A stretch of DNA of 64,000 nucleotides. Source: Luteolibacter yonseiensis (lineage in GTDB: Bacteria; Verrucomicrobiota; Verrucomicrobiia; Verrucomicrobiales; Akkermansiaceae). How positions within the stretch are numbered: position 1 is the first letter of the stretch; the number at the start of each line of letters is the position of its first letter. Positions 33,054-43,435 of the stretch are shown here, one piece after another. A model generated the notes under the pieces. It was given only the letters and a program-made list of their open reading frames with translations. It was not told the origin of the DNA and made no database searches. The position numbers were made by a program, and so were the translations under genes. Where the stretch lies: NCBI RefSeq assembly GCF_016595465.1, contig NZ_JAENIK010000009.1:248001-312000 (forward strand), given 5' to 3'.

Positions 33054-35177
33054 ATGAAACCGAGAACCTTCAAATACCTCCCGGCGGCGTCTCTCTGCCT
33101 GTTGTCCGCCGTCGGACCATCGGCATCCGCCGCGGTAATCCCGTTTGTCGATGGAATCACCTTTGGTTCCGGTGGTCAAAACGTGATGTACCCTTGGGTG
33201 AGCGGCACTCGTGCCAACGTCACCTTCGAGAATTACGCCGGAGGAATAAGTTTTTACTCTTCGCTTCCCGAAACCAGTCATGGAGCCAATGATGGCGGGT
33301 TCAACTTTTACGGCACGCCTTTCAACATTTTGTTGGGTTCCGATTTGGAGTACCAGGGAGTGTTCAGCATATGGGATGTTGCGTCCTACAGCAATGGCGC
33401 GGGATATTATCCGGTTTTCAAGATCGATACGGCGGCTGACACCGCCGCCTTCAGGGACGTGAACGTGTCGATCACCAACGGCTCGCTGAGCGTTACGGGA
33501 GGTCTGAATCTCACGGCGACGTCAGGCAACGGCATTTCCGTGAACGGAAGTTCCATCTTCACGATCGATGGCACGGGCAAGGTCGTCTATGCCAGCGGCA
33601 GGCCGGTTTCGATCTCGTCCACCACTCCATCCTCCTCGTCCACCACGGGAGCTCTCGTCGTCTCGGGCGGGATCGGCGTGCTCAAGGATTCGTTCATCAA
33701 TGGCATCAGGATCGGCAAGGGGGAGGGCTCCAACGGCAACAACACGGCTTTCGGCATCGATGTCCTGCTGAACAACACCACCGGCTTCAGCAACACGGCG
33801 ATGGGAGCGACGGCCATGAGGGCGAACACGACCGGCTACAACAACACCGCGGTGGGACTGAACTCCCTTTTTCAGAATACCTCCGGAGCCAGCAACACGT
33901 CCATGGGGTCCTATTCCATGTATGCGAACGTCACGGGTATGTCCAATACCGCCTCGGGCGTCAGTTCGCTGCAATCGAACACCGGAGGATCCAACAACTC
34001 GGCGTTTGGGGATCATTCGCTGTATTTGAACACCACCGGCTATAACAACACCGGCGTGGGCGCGTATTCTCTCAACACCAACTCCACCGGCAACAACAAT
34101 ACCGCGGTAGGCTTCCAGACCCTCTATTACAACACCACGGGCAGCGGCAACGTCGGGAACGGATACCAGAACCTTTTCCTGAACACCACGGGCTCCCAGA
34201 ACACCGCGGCGGGTTCCCAGGCCCTTTATTACAACACCACGGGGTTTAACAACACCGGCACCGGGAGCGGAGCCCTCTACAACAACACCACGGGTGCGGA
34301 AAACTCAGCCCACGGTTTCCAGTCCCTCTTCCTCAACACCACGGGTGCCAACAACACGGCTGGCGGAACCTGGGCCCTTCGCGGCAACACCACCGGTTAT
34401 CAAAATACCGCGGCGGGCGCGCGGTCCCTCTACTCGAACACCACCGGCGCCAACAACACCGCCAGCGGATACAAGGCCCTTCAGGGCAACACCACCGGTT
34501 CCAGCAACACCGCCGTGGGAAGCCTTTCCCTCACCGCCAGCACCGCTGCGATCGCCAATACCGCGATGGGAACTCTCGCCCTCTCCCTCGCGACAGGCAG
34601 CAACAATACCGCCGTCGGTACGAACACCCTTTCGGAAGGTATTGAAATCCACTACAACACAGCAGTGGGTAACGGCTCCTTGCGCAAGAACACGGCCAAC
34701 AACAACGCCGCTCTGGGCAATGGTTCGCTCTCCGAAAATACCACCGGAACCTTCAACACGGGCCTTGGCACGAATGCCTTGTATGCCAATGTCAACGGTT
34801 GGAACAATGTCGGCGTCGGTACTTCCGCCGGTTATTCCAAGTCATCCGGGAGCGGCAATGTTTTCGTGGGAGCGTCTGCCGGCCAATACCAGGGAGCGAC
34901 AGGTACGACAGCCCTCACGGCCACCACCAACAGCGTTTACATCGGCTATGAGTCGAGGGCCTACAACAACTCGGATAACAACTCCATCGTCATCGGGGCG
35001 AACGCCGTTGGCGCGGGTGCGAACACCACCGTGATCGGGAACGCGGCCACCACCCACACCCACCTCAAGGGCAGGACCATGTCGCCTTCGCTGGAAGTGG
35101 CGGGCGTGGCGGAGTTCAAGGGGCAGGTCGTCATCACGACGCCGCAGGGGGACATCCCCATGTTCACCGGTTATTGA
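33054..35177 (+). CDS. Secreted adhesin-like protein with 17-residue repeats
   Basis: 707 residues with a signal peptide (YLPAASLCLLSAVGPSASA). After a 240-residue beta-rich region, about 15 regular 17-residue repeats with the pattern NTTGxxNTAxGxxxLxx run from about residue 241, followed by about six irregular ones. They resemble the head repeats of trimeric autotransporter adhesins such as YadA and should form a beta-roll. No membrane anchor and no endosialidase chaperone domain is seen at the C-terminus. It is followed by the TSP3-repeat gene and the RHS gene, so it belongs to a run of large exported proteins. Confidence 0.85.
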   Translation: MKPRTFKYLPAASLCLLSAVGPSASAAVIPFVDGITFGSGGQNVMYPWVSGTRANVTFENYAGGISFYSSLPETSHGANDGGFNFYGTPFNILLGSDLEYQGVFSIWDVASYSNGAGYYPVFKIDTAADTAAFRDVNVSITNGSLSVTGGLNLTATSGNGISVNGSSIFTIDGTGKVVYASGRPVSISSTTPSSSSTTGALVVSGGIGVLKDSFINGIRIGKGEGSNGNNTAFGIDVLLNNTTGFSNTAMGATAMRANTTGYNNTAVGLNSLFQNTSGASNTSMGSYSMYANVTGMSNTASGVSSLQSNTGGSNNSAFGDHSLYLNTTGYNNTGVGAYSLNTNSTGNNNTAVGFQTLYYNTTGSGNVGNGYQNLFLNTTGSQNTAAGSQALYYNTTGFNNTGTGSGALYNNTTGAENSAHGFQSLFLNTTGANNTAGGTWALRGNTTGYQNTAAGARSLYSNTTGANNTASGYKALQGNTTGSSNTAVGSLSLTASTAAIANTAMGTLALSLATGSNNTAVGTNTLSEGIEIHYNTAVGNGSLRKNTANNNAALGNGSLSENTTGTFNTGLGTNALYANVNGWNNVGVGTSAGYSKSSGSGNVFVGASAGQYQGATGTTALTATTNSVYIGYESRAYNNSDNNSIVIGANAVGAGANTTVIGNAATTHTHLKGRTMSPSLEVAGVAEFKGQVVITTPQGDIPMFTGY

Positions 35178-35246
35178 TTCCGTGCCGTACCGCACGACCG
35201 CACCCGTGAGTCCGCCAATGTGACCATCTGAAACGTTTCAAAACCA

Positions 35247-38099
35247 ATGTTCCGCAACCTTTCTCCCCTCGCGTTCCTGCTGACGCTATGCTCTTCATCG
35301 ACGGCCGCCCCACCCGCGTGGTGGGCGGCGCGCGGGGCGATCAATGGCAGCACCATCAACGACAACGCGCCGGTCCTGCAAGGCCAGCTCAAACACTTCG
35401 TGACCAAGGCGGTTGCGGAGATGAACGGGCGCTTGCCCGGTGGCGCGGGGCCGGAGCTCAACGGGATGGTCGGCGGCTGGGTCGCGGCACATCCCAGCTC
35501 CGGCGATCAGGCTGTGATGCTCACCGGCCAGTTGAAGGCGGTCGCGAAACCGATCTATGAAAGATTGGTCGAAGTCCGCTACCTGGACGTTCCTCCGGCC
35601 TGGCTGCCTGCCGCCGCAGGTCCCGGCGACAACCAGCTCGCCAACATCGGCCAATTGAAAACGGTCTTCAATTTCGACCTCACCGCACCTGTCAACACAC
35701 TGCCGGAGTGGTGGCAGAGATATTATTTCAATTGGCAGGTGGGGATCGATCCGCTTGCGGACCATGATGGCGACGGACTGAGCAACTATCAGGAATACCT
35801 GGATCACAGTCCGCCGAATGACCACCTCGCGGACATCGACGGCGACGGCATGCCGGATGCCTGGGAGTTGCTCCATGGCTTGATCGTGGGATCCTGGGAT
35901 GGCAATGGCGACGCTGATGAGGACGGGATCTGGAACTATCAAGAGTATCAATTGGGCTCGGATCCCCAAAGTCCGTCAACCGGCGGCGTTCCCGATGTCA
36001 GCCGCGATAGTGATTCAGACGGCATGCCCGACCGGTGGGAGGTGTCCTATGGGAAGTTCTCCTATGATTCGGGCTTGGGCACCTATAAGTTTACCAAGAC
36101 CCTCGATTGGAATATCGACGATTCGACCCTGGATTTCGATAACGATGGCCTGGCCAATCTCGCCGAATATGCGGCCGGCACCCATCCGGCCCTTTTTGAT
36201 TCCGACAGTGACGACCTTCCGGATGGTTGGGAGGTCTTGAACGGCCTTAATCCGAATTCTTCCTACGGGGAGGAAGGAGAGGATGGCGGTTATGGTGATT
36301 TCGAAGGGGATGGGGTGGTCAACAAGGCCGAATACATCCTGAACTTCGATCCGAACTCTCCATTGACCGGGGGGGTCCCGGACCACACGAAGGACAGCGA
36401 TTCAGATGGAATGCCGGATCATTGGGAAGCCACGTTCGCCGAAGCCCATTATGATGCGGTTCTCGGGCACAATGTTTTTGTCCGCACCCTCAACTGGCAG
36501 GTCAATGACGCGGCGGTGGATTTCGACAATGATGGCGCCACGAATCTGGCGGAATACGCGGCCCACACGGATCCCACCGATTACGATTCGGATGGCGACG
36601 CACTGCCGGACGGTTGGGAGATCGCGAATGGACTTGATCCCAATTCATACTATGGTCAAAGCGGAGAGGATGGCGGATCCGGAGATTTCGATGGTGACGG
36701 TGTGATCAACCAGGTGGAATACCTGCTGGGCACCAATCCCCGATCCCCGGCCGGCAACGTGGCGGACTTCACGAGGGACGGCGATTCGGACGGGATGCCG
36801 GACCGTTGGGAGGCACTGTATGTCAAAGAAGAGTATGATTCGAATCTCCAGCACTATGTTTTCATCCGGACTGTCGACTGGCAGGTCAATGACGCGGCCT
36901 TGGATTTCGATCAGGACGGACTGACCAATCTGCAGGAATATCAGAATGATACGAATCCCGCCGATTATGACACGGATGGCGACTTTTTGCCAGATAGCTG
37001 GGAGTTGACCCATCAAATGGATCCGAATTCCGCGACCGGCGGTGAAGGCCGACGCGGTGACAGGGACCTGGATGGTATTGAAAACCAATACGAATACCTG
37101 CTTGGATCCGATCCCAACAATCGCGTGACAGGAGGAGTTCTGGATGCGAACAGGGATCGGGACGGAGACGGAATGCCGGACGCGTGGGAGGTTCTCTGGG
37201 GAGCGTGGGGTTGGCATTCCGAAACAAACCACCGCCTCTACAACCGGTCCACGGACTGGGAGACAGCGGATGCTGCGATCGATATTGAAGGAGACGGCCT
37301 CACCAATATTCAGGAATACCGGTACGGAACAAATCCGACGACCGAATATACCGATTATGACAGTCTTCCGGATAATTGGGAAATTCTCAATGGACTCAAT
37401 CCCAATTCCGAAGATGGAGGTGAAGGAGGGTTGGGCGATCCTGACAATGATGGCTACACGAATCAACAGGAGTATGACAACGGAACCAATCCACATTTCG
37501 CGGAAGATACGGATGGCGATGGAATGCCGGATGGTTGGGAGATCAGACATGGCTTGGACAAGGATGACGATTCCGACAGCGGAACCGACCTCGAGCCCGA
37601 CGCGCTGGTCAATCTGATTGAATATCTGGTGGGAACGGATCCCAATGTTTCCGACTCGGACGATGACGGGATTCCCGACGGTCTCGAAGATTTTGATGGA
37701 GATGGATTGTCGAACGCGCATGAGCAGACGTACCAGACAAATCCGGCTCTGCGGGACTCGGATGCCGACGGCATTTCCGACTACGATGAAATATCCGTGC
37801 ACGGGACCAACCCCCTTGCCGCCGACACGAACGGTGACGGACTCAGCGACCTCCAGGCGATCCAACAAGGTGTGAGTGCGACGGCGACCGATACCGATCT
37901 GGATGGCCTGACGAATGCCCAGGAAGCACTGCTCGGCACGAATCCCCTCAAGACCGACAGCGATGGAGACGGACGCGATGACGCTCTGGATGCCTACCCG
38001 TTGAATGCGATGTTCACCGACCCGATCACTTCGAACCCCGCCGACACCACCGCTCCGCTCATCACGATTGAGGAACCGCTGAACGCGGTGAAGCAATGA
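35247..38099 (+). CDS. Secreted calcium-binding (TSP3-type) repeat protein
   Basis: 950 residues with a signal peptide (FRNLSPLAFLLTLCSSSTA). Two QLKxxxxxx segments (GQLKHFVTKAVAEMN and GQLKTVFNFDLTAP) precede a long array of aspartate-rich loops such as DHDGDGLSNYQEY and DSDSDGMPDRWEV, the thrombospondin type 3 calcium-binding pattern. Four large units recur at 36006, 36393, 36777 and 37155, a period of 126-129 codons. It ends without a sorting tail. It is 43 bases upstream of the RHS gene and likely in one transcript; proteins of this type often accompany RHS genes in Verrucomicrobiota. Confidence 0.9.
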   Translation: MFRNLSPLAFLLTLCSSSTAAPPAWWAARGAINGSTINDNAPVLQGQLKHFVTKAVAEMNGRLPGGAGPELNGMVGGWVAAHPSSGDQAVMLTGQLKAVAKPIYERLVEVRYLDVPPAWLPAAAGPGDNQLANIGQLKTVFNFDLTAPVNTLPEWWQRYYFNWQVGIDPLADHDGDGLSNYQEYLDHSPPNDHLADIDGDGMPDAWELLHGLIVGSWDGNGDADEDGIWNYQEYQLGSDPQSPSTGGVPDVSRDSDSDGMPDRWEVSYGKFSYDSGLGTYKFTKTLDWNIDDSTLDFDNDGLANLAEYAAGTHPALFDSDSDDLPDGWEVLNGLNPNSSYGEEGEDGGYGDFEGDGVVNKAEYILNFDPNSPLTGGVPDHTKDSDSDGMPDHWEATFAEAHYDAVLGHNVFVRTLNWQVNDAAVDFDNDGATNLAEYAAHTDPTDYDSDGDALPDGWEIANGLDPNSYYGQSGEDGGSGDFDGDGVINQVEYLLGTNPRSPAGNVADFTRDGDSDGMPDRWEALYVKEEYDSNLQHYVFIRTVDWQVNDAALDFDQDGLTNLQEYQNDTNPADYDTDGDFLPDSWELTHQMDPNSATGGEGRRGDRDLDGIENQYEYLLGSDPNNRVTGGVLDANRDRDGDGMPDAWEVLWGAWGWHSETNHRLYNRSTDWETADAAIDIEGDGLTNIQEYRYGTNPTTEYTDYDSLPDNWEILNGLNPNSEDGGEGGLGDPDNDGYTNQQEYDNGTNPHFAEDTDGDGMPDGWEIRHGLDKDDDSDSGTDLEPDALVNLIEYLVGTDPNVSDSDDDGIPDGLEDFDGDGLSNAHEQTYQTNPALRDSDADGISDYDEISVHGTNPLAADTNGDGLSDLQAIQQGVSATATDTDLDGLTNAQEALLGTNPLKTDSDGDGRDDALDAYPLNAMFTDPITSNPADTTAPLITIEEPLNAVKQ

Positions 38100-38142
38100 G
38101 GCAAGTGCTTCGAAACCATTTTCAAAATTCAAGAATACAGAA

Positions 38143-41100
38143 ATGACGACTCATAAAAAGAACGCCGGAGGATCACTGGGAAGAAAGGCGATCGCACTTA
38201 TTTTGATTGCCGCTGTGGTAGGCGGATTCTTACTCAGGAGGGCGGAAGATGGCGATTCCGGACAAACAGCGGATCATAATCCATCCGGAGGGAAAAAGGA
38301 AGCGGTCTCTCCATCGGCCGCTCCGGATACTGAAGCCTCCAAGGCGGACAACTTCCAGCCTGTGCCAAATGTGAACGGAGTCATCCCGGCTCCCGCCGCG
38401 GTGAAGGCGTCCGAAAAGGAGGAACTGGAGTGGACGGCCAACGCCCGGCCCACCGATCACACCAGCTTGCTGTTGTTGGATCTTTCCCGGATCCCGTCCG
38501 AAAAAGACCTGAGAATGGCCGGACAACTCGGTGAGGAGCTCATCCCCACCAGGTCGGCGGAGCCTTCGCAAATCGAGGATCTGGCACTGCGTTCCAAGCA
38601 GGAACAGGACAATCTCTCCTTCGGGAAGGCCATCCAGGACTGGAATCTCCACAATTACGAAAAGGCGTGCGAACTGTTCAACGAGCACCTGAAGGCGTTT
38701 CCGGAAAGCGCGTGGGCGGCGGAGGCGGAGTTGCATCTGGGTTGTTACGCGCAATACAACGGCCGCTTTGACGAGGCGAAGGTTTGGTTCGAGGCTTCGG
38801 AAGGGCGAAGTCCGAAAGGGCACTCGATGCATGCCAAGTCCACCCTCCGTCTCGGAGCGCTGGCGATGGAGAGCGGGAGTCTTCAGGAGGCAACCCTGAA
38901 ATTCACCTCATTGCGCGCGACCTCCGACACCTCGTCACATGGGACCTACGCATCCTACTGGATCACCCGCCTCAGCCTGATGAAGGATAACTCGACATCA
39001 ATGCGGGATTGCGCGCAGAAATCTCTCGCGGAAATTTGTTCGCTCCTGGAGAAGCCGGAGGCCGCCGCACGGTTGCGCGCGATGGAGAACACCCGGCCGG
39101 AAGGTTTCAGCCTGCAGGAGATCGAAGACCTTGCGAAAGAGCAGGGGTTGACGGCGAGGACCATCATCACCACCGCGCCACATGCGGCGGACCTGCCCGT
39201 TCCATTCATCGCCCACTACGGCTTGGGGGAACAACTGCATTTCGTCGCGGTTCTTTCCCACGCTGAAAACGGGAAGATGAGAATCTATGACTCCCGGACG
39301 GGCGGTGTGACCGATGCGGACGAGACTTATTTCAAACGCCAGTGGTCAGGCTATGCGACGCTGTTCGCGGAGGTGCCCGATGTCGAGGGCATCCTCCTGG
39401 CGAGCGCCGAAAGCAAGCGGACGGTTGTTGGCGGCTGCTGCGGCTATCCGAAAATGCCGGATGACCTTGTCTGCGGCATAGGTGAGAATGCCGGGGGATG
39501 CGGCCCGTGCAGCAGGGGGATGCCAAGCTGGAGTGTCAATCCGGTGAACATGAATCTGACCATCAACGACACCCCGATGTGGTGGGACGCTCCCTACGGG
39601 CCCTCCGTCAACATGAGCCTGACTTATAATAGCCTGGACTCCCTTGCTACGATACGTCCCTTCGGAGACAAATGGACCTTCGCCTATTCGGCCTACGCGA
39701 TGCAGGATCCTTCCGGCGCGGTCTTGATCATGTATGGGAACGGTTACAACGAACGCTACACCCGGAACGCTGATCTAACTTTCACCCCGGAAGCCAGGAA
39801 CGCCCAGAGCAAGCTGACCAAAACAGGGAATTTCACGTTCGTGGTGGAGGATGGAAACGGAACAAAGCATACCTTCTCCGTGTCGAAAACGATGGCGGGA
39901 GCCAGCGCCGCCAGCCTGTTGACCTCCATCGTGGACAAATACGGCACCGCCGTCAATATCGCGCACAACGGCCAGGGCGCGGTAACTGCCATCACTCATT
40001 CCGCCGGTGGCACCTGGAATCTGTATTACAACGCGGCGGGCAAGGTTCGCCGGATAACCGATCCCTTCTCGCGCGAGGCGACCTTCACCTATGATTCCAA
40101 CAACCGCCTCACCGGTCAGACGGATCAGGGAGGAGTGGCCTACGGCTACGGCTACACCACCGCGGCCAGGGTGAGGGAGCGGGATCCGCTCTACCCCGAT
40201 TTCGGCCATACGTTGGAATACGTGGAGCGGACCAACGAGCTTTTCATCAACGCCCTGAACCTGCCCACCGGAACGTACCTCTTCGACACGGAACCCGCGG
40301 ATGGCATCAACAACATGGGGCTTCAGTATGCGGATTATGCTTATCCACCTCATGGCGGAAAGATGTGGGAGAATTACCGGATCACCGTGACGGATCCGAT
40401 GGCGCAAAAAGAGGAGTATTACTTCGACGGGGCTTCGAAGAAAGGCTGGCACCGAAGCAAACGCCATTTCAAGATGGGGCAGAAGCCGGACAGCGGCGAG
40501 CCACACAAGCTGTATGAATTCGCACTGGCGGGCGGCAGGGGGCAAATCAAAAAAACCAGGTATCCGGGCGGCGGACAGTCCGTTTCCGACGGCCACGATT
40601 CCTCGGGCCGCGCCGCTTCCGTCACGGGGGCCGATGGCCAGGTCACGAAGTACACCTACAATACCATGGGTAATGTCACCATCCGTCAGGAAGGTGAGGA
40701 CGGCGATTTGAATAAAATCATCTACACCACCACCTATGCCGCGAATGGAATCGATCCGACATCGGAGACGCGCACTGTCGGGGGCGTCGTCATCACGCTT
40801 TCACAGATCACCTACAACTCCAGCCGTGATGTGCAGTCTCAAACCAATTCTTTCGGAGTGACCACCGCTTTCACGCGGAATTCCAAAGGCCAGCTTTTGA
40901 CGGAGACCCACCCTTTGGTCGGTTTGACAGAAAGGATCTACGACACAAACGGTCGATTGTATCAGGTGAAGAACACCGCGCCCGGGCAGACGGTTGCGAA
41001 GGTGAAGGCTACGTGTGGCTATGACGGCGTGGGCAGGGTCGTTTCCGAAATGGACGAGGAGGGCCACCTGTTGAATTACGAGTATGATCTTCTCAACCGC

Positions 41101-43428
41101 CTGGTGAAAACCATTTATCCGGACACCACCTACACGCAGAGCAATTATTCATGCTGCACACTCACGAGCCAGCGCGCGCGTGATGGTTCGGTCACCCAAT
41201 ACACCTACGACGCGCTCAAGCGGCTCGTAAATGAAATCAAACCCGGGGGGGAATCGATCACGAGACATTACGATCAGGAGGACAATATGACCGTTCTCAA
41301 TTTCGGACGTGGGGAGGGAGTTTCATGGAGCTATGATGCCGCGAACAGGGTTACCGCGAAATTTTACCCGGATGGAAAAAAACTCACTTACGGTTATGAC
41401 GCGCAAACAGGGCAGATGACCTGGTCAAGGGACTCCCAGAACCGGGAAACAACCTATGGTTATGACGCGAAGGGGCGGATCGTCATCGAATCCGTGTCAG
41501 GTCGTCCCATTCAGAAATACACCTACGACGCGGTCGGCTTGAGAATCAAATGGGAGGATGGCACCGCCATCAACACCTACTCCTACGATCCTCATGATCG
41601 CATCGTCTCGTCGGATGGTCCGCTGGACCACGATACCTTCACCTATCAATATGATTCATACGGACGGAAGACGTCGTTCACCTATGATGGCGCGGAGGAG
41701 AGCTACACATATGATAATCTTGGCAGGATCGCCACGATCACCAATCCTCTCGGAACCTTTGCCAATGTTTACGACGGTGAAACCGGAAAGGTCAGCGAAT
41801 TCAGCTACCCTTTGTCAGGAATGAAGACCGTGTATCAGCGGCTCCCTGTCGCGCAAGGGGGCCTTCTCGGCTCCATTACCCACCACGCGGCCACCATCGC
41901 CGGTGGCGGAGTGCTGGCCAGCTATCAGTATGGCTATAACTCAGCGGATCAGATCACCACCTGGCAGCAAACCCAGCCCGGTATCTCTCCGAGACAATGG
42001 AACATCGGTTATGACGCGCGGAGACAGGTTGCCGCCATTACCGAACAGCCGCTGGTCGGCACGCCGCCAATCCTTCAGAAAGTCTGGCGTTACCGTTACG
42101 ACGCCTCCGGCAATCGTATCGCGGCGCAGGAAAACAATCAGGTGAATACGGCGGCCTACAACAACCTCAACCAACTGGTCTCGTTGAAATCAGGAGGTAG
42201 CACCTGGTTCCGCGGAAAGGTCAACGAGCCGGCCCAGGTCACGTTTGCCGGGAAGGCGGCGACGATCGGAGCGGACGGCTCTTTCGAAGCGTTGGTGGAA
42301 ACCGGACCGGGCACCCAGGACGTGGCCGTACAAGCGAAGGACCAGGCCGGGAACATCAGATCCGAAACCTGGCGCGTCAGCAATGGAAGCGCGGTGGATG
42401 TGGTGCCGACGTATGACGCGGAAGGCAACAACCTCACGGATGGCAGGTACAGCTACACCTGGGATGTGTCCCAAAGGATGACCGGCGTGTCGACCGCACA
42501 GGACAATTGGACGTTTACCTACGACGGTGCCCGCCGCCGCACCAGTGAGGCGAAGAACGGGGTATCGCAACGCCGCTGGGTCTGGAACGGAACCCAGATG
42601 TTCGAAGAGCGGCTTGCGAACGGGGTCAAGCACCGCTTCTGGACGGGAGGAATCCAGATCGTCAATTCGTCGGGACAGGCCGCGGGCAAACGCTATATTG
42701 TCAAGGACCACCTGGGCAGCACGCGTGCCGTGGTCGACGGGACGACAGGCGTTGCCACCGCCAGCTATGATTATGCGCCGTGGGGCAGGCGGTCAAGGGT
42801 GCAAGGGACTGAAGACTGGGGCCTGGGGTATACCGGCCATTGGCAGCATGAAAGCGGCCTGTCACTTTCCGTCTATCGCGCTTATGATCCGGATCGTGGA
42901 AGGTGGGCCAGCCGTGATCCGATTCAGGAGGACGGCGGCCTGAACCTCACCGCGTATTGTGACAATGACGTGATCAACAAGGCCGATGTGCTTGGCCTGG
43001 CCCCCGCGACAGGCCGCTGGTTTGACAGCGACGGAAAGGTGCATTCGTCGAAGTGCATGATCATCGTTTACGTCGGACACAATGGAGAGGTCCCGCAGAG
43101 TGGAAATATCGTCGATTCCGACTGTTCGGCAAGTGTGGTCATTTCATGTGGACAATCGGGAGGGGACAATGATCCCGCGAGGCCGGATACCGTTCCCGAT
43201 CTTCCCCCCATCCCGAGAGGAGGAGAAAAGATCAGTGAGTATGATCTGTCCGGCCTTATCAAAAAGGTGGTCGCCGCATCGGAAAAACATGCGAAGACGA
43301 TTTGTATGAATAAAACCTGCTGTTGCAAGTGGGTGACAATCGTGGTTCGCTACGTTTCAGATCTTCCGGCGACTATGGGGAATCAAAAAGGTACGGAACA
43401 AGGCAGATATCCGGTCAAATGTCCATAA
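38143..43428 (+). CDS. RHS-repeat protein with C39-like domain and variable C-terminal tip
   Basis: 1761 residues. An N-terminal membrane anchor (KAIALILIAAVVGGFLL) is followed by a TPR-like helical region (about 150-280) and a C39 peptidase-like domain with Cys290 in RDCAQKSLAEIC, His366 in LHFVAVL and Asp383 in IYDSRTGG. A cysteine-rich linker (VVGGCCGYPKMP) leads to many YD repeats, an Ig-like insert near residue 1350-1410, and the conserved core end GRWASRDPIQ at about 1590. The last 142 residues after VLGL form a tip with eight cysteines, the position of toxin domains in RHS proteins. It resembles no toxin I know. Transport and processing are inferred. Confidence 0.9.
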   Translation: MTTHKKNAGGSLGRKAIALILIAAVVGGFLLRRAEDGDSGQTADHNPSGGKKEAVSPSAAPDTEASKADNFQPVPNVNGVIPAPAAVKASEKEELEWTANARPTDHTSLLLLDLSRIPSEKDLRMAGQLGEELIPTRSAEPSQIEDLALRSKQEQDNLSFGKAIQDWNLHNYEKACELFNEHLKAFPESAWAAEAELHLGCYAQYNGRFDEAKVWFEASEGRSPKGHSMHAKSTLRLGALAMESGSLQEATLKFTSLRATSDTSSHGTYASYWITRLSLMKDNSTSMRDCAQKSLAEICSLLEKPEAAARLRAMENTRPEGFSLQEIEDLAKEQGLTARTIITTAPHAADLPVPFIAHYGLGEQLHFVAVLSHAENGKMRIYDSRTGGVTDADETYFKRQWSGYATLFAEVPDVEGILLASAESKRTVVGGCCGYPKMPDDLVCGIGENAGGCGPCSRGMPSWSVNPVNMNLTINDTPMWWDAPYGPSVNMSLTYNSLDSLATIRPFGDKWTFAYSAYAMQDPSGAVLIMYGNGYNERYTRNADLTFTPEARNAQSKLTKTGNFTFVVEDGNGTKHTFSVSKTMAGASAASLLTSIVDKYGTAVNIAHNGQGAVTAITHSAGGTWNLYYNAAGKVRRITDPFSREATFTYDSNNRLTGQTDQGGVAYGYGYTTAARVRERDPLYPDFGHTLEYVERTNELFINALNLPTGTYLFDTEPADGINNMGLQYADYAYPPHGGKMWENYRITVTDPMAQKEEYYFDGASKKGWHRSKRHFKMGQKPDSGEPHKLYEFALAGGRGQIKKTRYPGGGQSVSDGHDSSGRAASVTGADGQVTKYTYNTMGNVTIRQEGEDGDLNKIIYTTTYAANGIDPTSETRTVGGVVITLSQITYNSSRDVQSQTNSFGVTTAFTRNSKGQLLTETHPLVGLTERIYDTNGRLYQVKNTAPGQTVAKVKATCGYDGVGRVVSEMDEEGHLLNYEYDLLNRLVKTIYPDTTYTQSNYSCCTLTSQRARDGSVTQYTYDALKRLVNEIKPGGESITRHYDQEDNMTVLNFGRGEGVSWSYDAANRVTAKFYPDGKKLTYGYDAQTGQMTWSRDSQNRETTYGYDAKGRIVIESVSGRPIQKYTYDAVGLRIKWEDGTAINTYSYDPHDRIVSSDGPLDHDTFTYQYDSYGRKTSFTYDGAEESYTYDNLGRIATITNPLGTFANVYDGETGKVSEFSYPLSGMKTVYQRLPVAQGGLLGSITHHAATIAGGGVLASYQYGYNSADQITTWQQTQPGISPRQWNIGYDARRQVAAITEQPLVGTPPILQKVWRYRYDASGNRIAAQENNQVNTAAYNNLNQLVSLKSGGSTWFRGKVNEPAQVTFAGKAATIGADGSFEALVETGPGTQDVAVQAKDQAGNIRSETWRVSNGSAVDVVPTYDAEGNNLTDGRYSYTWDVSQRMTGVSTAQDNWTFTYDGARRRTSEAKNGVSQRRWVWNGTQMFEERLANGVKHRFWTGGIQIVNSSGQAAGKRYIVKDHLGSTRAVVDGTTGVATASYDYAPWGRRSRVQGTEDWGLGYTGHWQHESGLSLSVYRAYDPDRGRWASRDPIQEDGGLNLTAYCDNDVINKADVLGLAPATGRWFDSDGKVHSSKCMIIVYVGHNGEVPQSGNIVDSDCSASVVISCGQSGGDNDPARPDTVPDLPPIPRGGEKISEYDLSGLIKKVVAASEKHAKTICMNKTCCCKWVTIVVRYVSDLPATMGNQKGTEQGRYPVKCP

Positions 43429-43435
43429 TGCAGAA

